DNA from: an uncultured Bacilli bacterium
Lineage (GTDB): Bacteria > Bacillota_I > Bacilli_A > RFN20 > CAG-631
Direction of reading: 5' to 3'
Assembly: GCA_934215405.1 (NCBI GenBank)
Contig: CAKPZU010000065.1
Location: 1 to 11,037 of the forward strand
DNA length: 11,037 bases
Part shown: one piece after another, positions 1 through 5,776 of the stretch
How the letters are laid out: each line of letters begins with the position of its first letter
Numbering within the stretch: position 1 is the first letter of the stretch
Notes under the pieces: generated by a model
Told to the model about the DNA's origin: nothing
What the model saw: the letters and a program-made list of their open reading frames with translations, nothing else
Databases searched by the model: none
Program-made: the position numbers and the translations under genes

Positions 1-1
1 A

Positions 2-535
2 GCTAATGTTATTGATGAATTAAAGGATTTATACTTAAATGATGCCATTTTTGAAATTAGCTTTAAGGATAATACATCTTTAAGCAGTGATGGAATTGAT
101 GATGTCGAATTTTATATGTCTGCTAATAAAGGCGTACCACTAATGCCCTTAATAAAGGTGGCCTCAGGAGGAGAAGCAAGCAGAATTATGCTAGGCTTAA
201 AAAGCTCCTTTAGTAAGCTTTCAATGACTGATATTATTATTTTTGATGAAATCGATACTGGAGTTTCAGGTAAAGTTGCCTTAGCCATAGGAAGAAAAAT
301 GGCAAAAATTGCTAAAAATTGTCAAGTCCTTGCTATTACTCATTTACCTCAGGTGGCAGCCCTTAGTGATCATCATTTTTACATAAGCAAAGCTTACAAA
401 GATAAAAAGACAATAACTAATGTAAAAAAACTCAATAATAATGAAAAAATCTATGAAATTGCTAGATTATTATCTGGCGATGAAATTACAAATAGCTTTT
501 TAGAATCTGCTAAGGAGTTAATATCTTCCAAATAA
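2..535 (+). CDS. recN: DNA repair protein RecN, C-terminal part (5' end outside window)
   Basis: RecN is an SMC-like ATPase that acts early at DNA double-strand breaks. Only the last ~177 codons are present; the frame is open from base 2, upstream of the first ATG at 116. The C-terminal half of the ABC-type head is clear: the signature segment VASGGEASRIMLGLK, then the Walker B/D-loop IIIFDEIDTGVSG, then the H-loop ITHLPQVAAL. These follow each other at normal RecN spacing and the protein ends LLSGDEITNSFLESAKEL, typical of RecN. The Walker A motif and coiled coil lie upstream of the window. The stop is TAA; spoIVB follows after a 53-base gap with no hairpin, so read-through into spoIVB is possible. 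In B. subtilis recN also precedes spoIVB and spo0A. The identification is secure. Confidence 0.95.
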   Translation, partial: ANVIDELKDLYLNDAIFEISFKDNTSLSSDGIDDVEFYMSANKGVPLMPLIKVASGGEASRIMLGLKSSFSKLSMTDIIIFDEIDTGVSGKVALAIGRKMAKIAKNCQVLAITHLPQVAALSDHHFYISKAYKDKKTITNVKKLNNNEKIYEIARLLSGDEITNSFLESAKELISSK

Positions 536-588
536 TTTTTGAATAATAATCTTTTTTATAATTGCTAAACTAGTAATAGGAGGTTTTT

Positions 589-1587
589 ATGAAAAAGATT
601 ATTTTTACGCTTATATTATTACTTTTGCCAAATAATGTAATTTTGCACGAGGATGTTGCAAACATTATTCCTGGTGGTGAAAATATTGGAATTGAAATAA
701 AGCCTAAGGGTGTAGTAGTAATTGGTAGCTATGATGTAACCTTAAAGAATATAAAATATAATCCAGCAAAGGATAGTGATATTATAAAAGGCGATTTGAT
801 TTATATGGTTAATAAAGATTTAGTTGATGATGTTTCATCAATGCTAGATGCAATAAAAAAGTATATAAATGATGATTATGTTAACTTAAAGATATTAAGA
901 AATAATCAAGAAATTACAAGAAAGCTAAATTTAATAAGAACTAGCTCAGCTAATACAATAAAGACTGGTTTACTTGTTAAAGAACGAATACTAGGTATTG
1001 GTACAGTTACATTTTATGATAGTGAAAGTAAAATTTATGGAGCATTAGGGCATAAGCTAATTGATAATGATTTTTCAAGTATTACTGATGTTAATAGTGG
1101 AACTATATTTGCTTCAAATGTTACTGGAATTAATAAATCATATTTTGGAAATGTTGGTGAGCTAATTTCTACAATTAACGAAAATGAAAAGCTAGGAAAT
1201 GTCTTTTTAAATACTGATTATGGTGTATTTGGCCATTATAATGAATGCCCAGATAAGGATGCCTTAGAAACTTTAAAAAGAGATGAGGTAAAACTTGGCA
1301 ATGCTTATATTTATACAACGCTTGATGGCAGTAAAGCTAAGCAATATAGCATTGAAATAACATCACTATTAAAGCAAGATAAAATATCAACAAAGGGAAT
1401 TTCGTTTAAGATTACTGATAAGGAACTATTAAATAAAACTGGTGGAATAGTTCAGGGAATGAGCGGATCACCTATTATCCAAGATAATAAAATAGTTGGT
1501 GCTGTAACGCATGTCTTAGTAGATTCTGTCAAAAGAGGCTATGGTATATATATTGATTTCATGCTTGAAACTGCAAAAATAGGCTAA
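589..1587 (+). CDS. spoIVB: SpoIVB, sporulation signalling serine peptidase (S55 family)
   Basis: SpoIVB is made in the forespore, is exported into the space between the two spore membranes, and there triggers the SpoIVFB-dependent activation of sigma-K. The 332-residue product starts with a hydrophobic export/anchor segment (residues 4-19). The IIPGGENIGIEIKPKGVVVIG stretch (~26-46) follows, then a PDZ-like domain (~60-115). The peptidase part has the histidine segment GALGHKL (His155) and KTGGIVQGMSGSPI. By its spacing to Asp277, the serine of the B. subtilis triad corresponds best to Ser292 in GMSGS, with Ser294 the alternative. The C-terminal VGAVTHVLV...GYGIYID block is also typical. It is shorter than the B. 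subtilis protein (~426 aa), mainly at the N-terminus. AGGAGG at 578-583 fixes the start. A hairpin-type terminator follows, and spo0A lies next. Its regulation by sigma-G is family knowledge; I could not find a convincing sigma-G site. Confidence 0.93.
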   Translation: MKKIIFTLILLLLPNNVILHEDVANIIPGGENIGIEIKPKGVVVIGSYDVTLKNIKYNPAKDSDIIKGDLIYMVNKDLVDDVSSMLDAIKKYINDDYVNLKILRNNQEITRKLNLIRTSSANTIKTGLLVKERILGIGTVTFYDSESKIYGALGHKLIDNDFSSITDVNSGTIFASNVTGINKSYFGNVGELISTINENEKLGNVFLNTDYGVFGHYNECPDKDALETLKRDEVKLGNAYIYTTLDGSKAKQYSIEITSLLKQDKISTKGISFKITDKELLNKTGGIVQGMSGSPIIQDNKIVGAVTHVLVDSVKRGYGIYIDFMLETAKIG

Positions 1588-1620
1588 ATAATTCCTATTT
1601 TCTATAGGATGAAAAACTAC

Positions 1621-1667
1621 AAAACGAGACAATTTGAAACATAATTGTTATTCGTTTTTTTATTTTT
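1621..1667 (+). terminator. Probable intrinsic terminator after spoIVB
   Basis: AAAACGA (1621-1627) pairs with TCGTTTT (1652-1658), and ACAATT (1629-1634) pairs with AATTGT (1643-1648). One base on the left and three on the right are unpaired between the two stem parts; the apical loop is 1635-1642. A T-rich tail follows to 1667. The stem is AT-rich, so strength is uncertain. It would separate spoIVB from spo0A. A smaller hairpin just before it (TCCTAT 1593-1598 with ATAGGA 1604-1609) lacks a T tract. Confidence 0.6.
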
Positions 1668-1696
1668 GACAGATATTTTATAATCTAACCAGGAGG
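1665..1696 (+). promoter_or_regulatory. spo0A upstream region: TATAAT box, possible 0A box, strong ribosome binding site
   Basis: A perfect -10-like TATAAT lies at 1679-1684 and a strong AGGAGG ribosome binding site at 1691-1696. TTTGACA at 1665-1671 holds a perfect TTGACA, but only 7 bases before TATAAT, so the two cannot form a normal sigma-A promoter. Read on the other strand it is TGTCAAA, one mismatch from the Spo0A-binding box TGTCGAA. Autoregulation by Spo0A is known in B. subtilis. A transcript from this -10 would begin almost at the ribosome binding site. No convincing sigma-H promoter was found. The assignment is tentative. Confidence 0.3.
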
Positions 1697-1705
1697 ACGA
1701 TTTTT

Positions 1706-2509
1706 ATGGAAAGAAATAATGTTGTGATTATTGAAAATGTGTATTCTGATTTAGAAAAGCTTGTTAACACTTTCAATAGTAATTGTAGCTTTAATGTTTT
1801 AAGTACTTTTGATAGCTTAAACGCTTTTGTTGAGTTTAGTGAAAAAAAGAGTACTAGAATTGATTATTTGGTTGTTGATATATTTATGCCTTGTATCACA
1901 CCAATACAATTATTTAGAGGATTAGCAAAATATAGAAAGCAAATCAAAAAAATAATATGCGTTGGTGGAATTTGTAGTGATGAAATTCTTAATTGTATGA
2001 ATCATTATGGCGTAAATTATTATATATCAAAGCCAATTAATGAAGCAAAGCTTGCTGCTAATTTACAGGAATTTCTATTTTATAATAAAGAAAGAAATAC
2101 ATATTCAAGTAAGGTATTATCAAATTCCTATGTTGAAAAAGAAATTACAGCTATTTTACATGAGGTTGGTATACCAGCTCATATAAAAGGATATTTATTT
2201 TTAAGGGAAGCTATATTTCGTGTATATAAGCAACAGGATTATTTAGGGCAAATAACTAAAAATTTATATCCAGATATTGCTAAAAAATTCACATCATCAT
2301 CAGCGAGGGTTGAAAGAGCTATTCGTCATGCTATTGAGGTTGCCTGGAATAGAGGTAATGTTGATTGTATAGATAATATTTTTGGCTATACGATTAGTGC
2401 AGATAAAGCAAAGCCAACAAATTCTGAATTTATTGCAATGATAGCTGATAAGCTAATAATTGATCATAATATGAAAAGAGAGAATTTAGATTTTGTACAG
2501 GTAGTATAA
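1706..2509 (+). CDS. spo0A: Spo0A, master response regulator of sporulation
   Basis: Spo0A is a cytoplasmic transcription factor that, once phosphorylated, switches cells into sporulation. The 267-residue product has a receiver domain (~1-125) and the Spo0A DNA-binding domain (~145-262). The latter is nearly identical to known Spo0A: GIPAHIKGYLFLREAI, YPDIAKKF, the recognition region SARVERAIRHAIEVAW, and AKPTNSEFIAMIADKL. In the receiver the phospho-acceptor is Asp58 (VVDIFMP) and the conserved lysine is Lys109 (ISKP). The usual acidic pair near residue 10 is Glu10-Asn11, and the usual Ser/Thr after strand 4 appears to be Gly87 (ICVGG), so the phosphorylation pocket is atypical. AGGAGG at 1691-1696 supports the start. 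It follows spoIVB as in B. subtilis. Identity is secure; how it is activated is open. Confidence 0.95.
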   Translation: MERNNVVIIENVYSDLEKLVNTFNSNCSFNVLSTFDSLNAFVEFSEKKSTRIDYLVVDIFMPCITPIQLFRGLAKYRKQIKKIICVGGICSDEILNCMNHYGVNYYISKPINEAKLAANLQEFLFYNKERNTYSSKVLSNSYVEKEITAILHEVGIPAHIKGYLFLREAIFRVYKQQDYLGQITKNLYPDIAKKFTSSSARVERAIRHAIEVAWNRGNVDCIDNIFGYTISADKAKPTNSEFIAMIADKLIIDHNMKRENLDFVQVV

Positions 2510-2604
2510 ATATCTAGTGATAAGTATATTCAATTTTGTACAGTGAAATTTTAAATTAGCGAAAATGCTAAAATAGTAAACAAAATGAGAATATTAATTA
2601 AATC

Positions 2605-2640
2605 AGCCATTTGATAAATATGCAAGTGGCTATTTTATTT
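2605..2640 (+). terminator. Intrinsic terminator after spo0A
   Basis: AGCCATTTG (2605-2613) pairs with CAAGTGGCT (2623-2631), nine pairs with one T-G wobble, a nine-base loop, and a T-rich tail ATTTTATTT. It is the most GC-rich hairpin in an AT-rich interval and lies 95 bases after the spo0A stop. Its left arm plus loop start, GCCATTTGATAA, recurs on the minus strand near 4476. Confidence 0.75.
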
Positions 2641-2699
2641 AAATAATTTTATCGTTATGATGCATAACAAGCCTAATTGAAAATTATATAAAGTTAAAA

Positions 2700-2728
2700 T
2701 TGAACATAATAATTAAAAATGTTATAAT
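2700..2728 (+). promoter_or_regulatory. Sigma-A type promoter for the membrane-protein gene
   Basis: The -35 box TTGAAC (2700-2705) and the -10 box TATAAT (2723-2728) are 17 bases apart, with an extended -10 (TGT at 2720-2722). Transcription should start near 2735, giving a leader of about 120 bases. This is the best promoter in the window by consensus and spacing. Confidence 0.7.
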
Positions 2729-2857
2729 ACTATTCGTAACACATAAAAAAGATATTTACATAAAGCATTATTTAATAAAACAAAAATATATATTGCTGAT
2801 TTTTCTTTATATAATGTATTACCATTTATTAATTAAAAACGAAAGGTTGGTGTGTGC

Positions 2858-4372
2858 ATGTTAAATTGGCTAAAATACACATTTGGAGGTTTTTTCTCAA
2901 ACAAGCTTTTAAAGGAAGGACAAAATAGAAAATTTTGGAATGTTTTATTTTCATTATTAATGACTGTAATTATTTTAACTGCTTTTTTTGTAACAGGAGT
3001 AAATGCATCCTTTAAAACGCAATATAATGCTTCAACAAAATTTAAGGATTTTGCTTATAATATTTTCTATAATGAAAATGAAGAAAATAGAATTAATATT
3101 ATGACTTATCAAACAACATCTTCTACAACTAACAAGGAAGTTGTTAAAGGAAAGGCAATAAAGTATTTATCAGTTAATGATGAAGCTTTAATTAATACTT
3201 TTGAAAATGAAGCTGATAAGGCTATTTATTCAAAAAATAATTACAATTTAATTATTGATACTAGAGAAGCAACGGAAACATTTTTTGCTTTTGATGTACT
3301 ATACAAATCAAAGACAGATGAAAATGATATTCTTAAATTTGATCAATATAATGAATTGTCAGCAACTAATCAAGATAAATATGAATTTTATAAAATTGAT
3401 ATTAGAAATGAAAAGCTTGAATTTACTAAGGAAGATATAAGCAACAAGCAATCTTGGCTTGAAGAAAATTATGTTAAGAACTTAGATAAAGATAGTAACG
3501 AAAAGAAAAGCTATGATGAATTAGTAAAAAAGCAAGCCGAAGATGAAAAAGCCTTTAATAATGGTATTTATCAATTATATACTACTGTAAAATATAAAAA
3601 TGTAAGTAATTTCTTTGTTCCTACAAATAGTACATATTATCAAAGTAAATATTTAACTGTTAATAGCAATGGTGATTATGATCAAAATGACTTTTTAATT
3701 ATCACTAATGATTGGGTAATCGCTTCATATACTTCTGATAAGAATTATAATGTATCTTTTTATGGCTATTATGATTATTTTTCTAAGGATTATTTCTTAT
3801 ATAATGCTCAAAATGCAAATAATGAAAGCCAAGTAAAAGGTAACGTTGATAGCTTCTTTATAGAAACTGCTTCAGCAAGTGATGGAATTAGAGGAATATT
3901 AATTTGCATGCAAATATTCCGCTTTATGCCAACTATTTTAATTGCTATGGCATTATTAGCATTATTCTTATTCTGCATTAGCAAAATTAAACATAGAAGA
4001 TATGCTTTAACATATCTAAATGCCTTTAAAATTGTTTCAGGCATGCTAATTCTAGCCTCAGCTATTGCTGGATGTGTTACAATGATTCTATGCTTTGTAA
4101 CTGATACAACTCTATCTTTAAATATAGGTAGCTGGTTAATTCTATCATGCCTTGGTATTAGAACAATAGTCTTTGTAATAATTGAAGCTATTTGCTATAA
4201 AAAGGATCCATTATATGATGCAGTTCGAACTGTTAGCACATCAGCTACTTCTACTATTTCTACAGATAGTACTAATAACTTAAATGATTTATCAAAGGTT
4301 GATACAGGAACAAAAGTAATTGTTAATGACAATGTTGATGATTCAGATGAGGAAAAAATGGAATTATTATAA
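2858..4372 (+). CDS. Large membrane protein of unknown function (one N-terminal and three C-terminal membrane segments)
   Basis: I do not recognise this protein. The 504-residue product has a short basic N-terminus, a membrane segment (~28-47), and a long polar Lys/Asn/Asp/Tyr-rich domain of roughly 300 residues that should lie outside the cell. Three membrane segments follow (~357-377, 389-412, 418-445), then a Ser/Thr/Asp-rich tail (SATSTISTDST...DDSDEEKMELL). Start choice: ATG at 2858 is preferred, but an in-frame GTG at 2852 sits closer to the purine-rich AAAGG (2842-2846) and is possible. One membrane pass, a large outer domain, then a bundle of passes loosely recalls DUF1189/YvdJ-like proteins; this is architecture only. 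It has its own promoter (2700-2728) and terminator (4381-4410), so it is a single-gene unit. A role in envelope sensing or transport is not shown by the sequence. Confidence 0.85.
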   Translation: MLNWLKYTFGGFFSNKLLKEGQNRKFWNVLFSLLMTVIILTAFFVTGVNASFKTQYNASTKFKDFAYNIFYNENEENRINIMTYQTTSSTTNKEVVKGKAIKYLSVNDEALINTFENEADKAIYSKNNYNLIIDTREATETFFAFDVLYKSKTDENDILKFDQYNELSATNQDKYEFYKIDIRNEKLEFTKEDISNKQSWLEENYVKNLDKDSNEKKSYDELVKKQAEDEKAFNNGIYQLYTTVKYKNVSNFFVPTNSTYYQSKYLTVNSNGDYDQNDFLIITNDWVIASYTSDKNYNVSFYGYYDYFSKDYFLYNAQNANNESQVKGNVDSFFIETASASDGIRGILICMQIFRFMPTILIAMALLALFLFCISKIKHRRYALTYLNAFKIVSGMLILASAIAGCVTMILCFVTDTTLSLNIGSWLILSCLGIRTIVFVIIEAICYKKDPLYDAVRTVSTSATSTISTDSTNNLNDLSKVDTGTKVIVNDNVDDSDEEKMELL

Positions 4373-4380
4373 TATTAATT

Positions 4381-4410
4381 GCTAAGTCAATTTATGGCTT
4401 AGCTTTTTTT
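4381..4410 (+). terminator. Intrinsic terminator of the membrane-protein gene
   Basis: GCTAAGTC (4381-4388) pairs with GGCTTAGC (4396-4403), eight pairs with one wobble and a seven-base loop. Seven T residues follow (4404-4410). It lies 8 bases after the stop codon and is a textbook intrinsic terminator. Confidence 0.88.
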
Positions 4411-4444
4411 ATTTATTAGGAAATCCTATTTTAGAGATGATGGT

Positions 4445-4476
4445 AAAAAAAGCCACCTGATTCATTATCAAATGGC
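4445..4476 (-). terminator. Minus-strand intrinsic terminator with no recognised minus-strand gene
   Basis: Read on the minus strand, GCCATTTGA (4476-4468) pairs with TCAGGTGGC (4460-4452) with two G-T wobbles, and seven T follow (4451-4445). Read on the plus strand the same arms have two C-A mismatches and only a short T run, so the minus strand is the likely working direction. It would end a transcript coming from the glycosyltransferase upstream region or an antisense RNA. It cannot serve the plus-strand gene before it, which has its own terminator. Confidence 0.6.
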
Positions 4477-4524
4477 AATTTTATTACTTTTAATATTTAA
4501 TAATACCATATCGAGTACAAGTAA

Positions 4525-4638
4525 GATTATAGTTATTTAAGTAAAAGGGTAATGATTGTAACTATAGATCAATAAAAAATGAAATTTTCATCCCCTTAAG
4601 TGATTAAAAATCACATTTGCTATTTCATCATTTTTTTT
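4525..4638 (+). promoter_or_regulatory. Possible structured leader or small RNA ending in a terminator, upstream of the glycosyltransferase
   Basis: Three pairings can be drawn. P1: GATTATAGTTA (4525-4535) with TAACTATAgATC (4559-4570), 11 pairs with one bulged G and a 23-base loop. P2: ATGAAAT (4579-4585) with ATTTCAT (4622-4628), flanked by an A run before and eight T after (4631-4638). P3, inside P2: GTGATT-AAA-AATCAC (4600-4614). The P1 loop bases GGG-TA-ATGA (4547-4555) can also pair with TCATCCC (4588-4594), which would make a pseudoknot. The T run ends 27 bases before the gene's ATG. This layout suits an attenuator, riboswitch or independent small RNA. It matches no riboswitch class I know, and no strong promoter is visible. 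Confidence 0.35.
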
Positions 4639-4665
4639 GATTTCATATTATAAAATGGTGATATT

Positions 4666-5715
4666 ATGAAAATTAGTTTATGTATGATTGTAAAAAATGA
4701 AGAAAGCAATTTAAATAGATGCTTAAAATCAATTTATAATGCTGTTGATGAAATTATTATTGTAGATACTGGAAGCAATGATAAAACAAAAGAAATTGCA
4801 AAATTATATACAAACAAAATATACGATTTTAAATGGGAAAATGATTTTGCAAAAGCAAGAAATTATAGCTTAAGTAAAGCAAAGTATGATTATATTTTGT
4901 GGCTAGATGCCGATGATTATTTAACACAAAATAATAACATTAAGCTTATAAAATTAAAGGAAAATGCTAAAAATGATATTGATTTTTATTATTTTTTATA
5001 TAATTTTAATGAAAACTATGCTCCTTTTTACCGAGAGCGTCTTTTTAAGAAGAATAAAAAAGCTAAATTTAAAGGGAAGGTGCATGAAGCAATAATTCCT
5101 TATGGAAAAATAAAATATTGTGATATTGTTATTACTCAAAATGATAATAATAAGCCTTTAAACAAGAGAAATCTATTAATTTATGAAGGCATGAATAAAA
5201 AACGTTTTTCAACAAGAGATTTATATTATTATTCAAGGGAACTATTTCGCCACCAAAAATATGATGAAGCAATTACTTATCTTAATAAATTTCTTAAAAG
5301 GAATGATTCTTACATTGAAGATTTTATTGATGGTTCAATAATATTAAGCAAGGCCTTGTATATAAAAAACAATTATAATAAGGCATTAATGGTTTTATTT
5401 AATACCTTTAATTATGATATTCCAAGGATTAATGTATTAAATGAAATAGCCAACATATATTATCTTAATGAGGATTATATTAAAGCAATATATTATTATA
5501 AATTATCCTATAGTTCAATTTCTATGTTTAAAAATAATAGCTTTATTGCTAAAGATCAATTAGGCTATTATCAATGCATCTCATTATGTGTATGCTATTT
5601 TAAAATAAATAAATATAAGAAATCCTTATATTATAATGAACTAGCATATAAATATAAAAAGGATGATAAGCTTTATTTAAATAATAAAAAAATAATCGAG
5701 GGATTTTTAAAATAG
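4666..5715 (+). CDS. Family 2 glycosyltransferase with C-terminal TPR-like repeats
   Basis: This cytoplasmic or membrane-associated enzyme probably transfers a sugar from a nucleotide-sugar donor to an unknown acceptor. The 349-residue product opens with the GT2 start MKISLCMIVKNEESNLNRCL, then IIIVDTGSNDKTKEIA (~30-45) and LWLDADDYL (79-86) with the metal-binding D81-A82-D83. GKVHEAI (137-143) is typical of the SunS-like/TPR-linked GT2 branch. The rest (~183-345) is helical with TPR-like units such as YYYSRELFRHQKYDEAITYLNKFL and IYYLNEDYIKAIYYYKL. There is no transmembrane segment. The start is supported by GGTGAT (4657-4662), complementary to the ATCACC part of the 16S tail. The gene stands alone after the structured leader; no other envelope or glycopeptide genes adjoin, so the acceptor cannot be inferred. 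Confidence 0.9.
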   Translation: MKISLCMIVKNEESNLNRCLKSIYNAVDEIIIVDTGSNDKTKEIAKLYTNKIYDFKWENDFAKARNYSLSKAKYDYILWLDADDYLTQNNNIKLIKLKENAKNDIDFYYFLYNFNENYAPFYRERLFKKNKKAKFKGKVHEAIIPYGKIKYCDIVITQNDNNKPLNKRNLLIYEGMNKKRFSTRDLYYYSRELFRHQKYDEAITYLNKFLKRNDSYIEDFIDGSIILSKALYIKNNYNKALMVLFNTFNYDIPRINVLNEIANIYYLNEDYIKAIYYYKLSYSSISMFKNNSFIAKDQLGYYQCISLCVCYFKINKYKKSLYYNELAYKYKKDDKLYLNNKKIIEGFLK

Positions 5716-5747
5716 AAAAAAACCTATTTCTTTAACTTTATTTATTG

Positions 5748-5768
5748 TATAATAAATAAGAAGAGAGG
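5748..5768 (+). promoter_or_regulatory. Tentative ezrA -10 box and ribosome binding site
   Basis: TATAAT (5748-5753) lies in the 61-base gap before ezrA, followed by AGAGG (5764-5768). No good -35 box is visible at 16-18 bases (TATTTC at 5725-5730 is poor). AGAGG lies 2 bases before ATG 5771 but 8 bases before ATG 5777, so the later ATG is the likely start. Confidence 0.35.
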
Positions 5769-5776
5769 TTATGCCT

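Larger units (their letters stand above)
2510..2857. other. Gene-free interval between spo0A and the membrane-protein gene
   Basis: I see no gene here on either strand. It holds the spo0A terminator (2605-2640), a good promoter for the next gene (2700-2728), and a ~120-base AT-rich leader. It also has a perfect small dyad, GTTATG-ATG-CATAAC (2654-2668), about 30 bases upstream of the -35 box, which could be an operator but may be chance. A weak 5-bp hairpin TTAGC/GCTAA lies at 2556-2571. A second TATAAT at 2810-2815 lacks a -35 partner. Confidence 0.5.

Noticed and set aside
540..572. Sigma-G promoter for spoIVB (TGAATA at 540-545 with TAAACTA at 566-572)
   Set aside because: The spacing is 20 bases, longer than the usual ~18, and the -10 is only a partial match.
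1666..1684. TTGACA plus TATAAT as a standard sigma-A promoter for spo0A
   Set aside because: Only 7 bases lie between the two hexamers.
2490..2543. Direct repeat ATTTTGTACAG at 2490-2500 and 2533-2543
   Set aside because: Only 11 bases, in AT-rich DNA, one copy inside the spo0A coding end, with no extended homology around it.
2585..2617. Tiny reading frame MRILIKSAI ending inside the terminator, resembling a 13-codon frame before the minus-strand hairpin
   Set aside because: Neither has a ribosome binding site, and the similarity comes mostly from the shared hairpin arm and AT-rich bias.
3808..4044. Minus-strand reading frame inside the membrane-protein gene (and similar ones at 5937-6182 and 9151-9339)
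   Set aside because: They lie opposite clear genes, lack ribosome binding sites and have no recognisable protein features.
5710..5729. Terminator after the glycosyltransferase (AAATAG with CTATTT)
   Set aside because: A 6-bp AT stem overlapping the stop codon, without a proper T tract.
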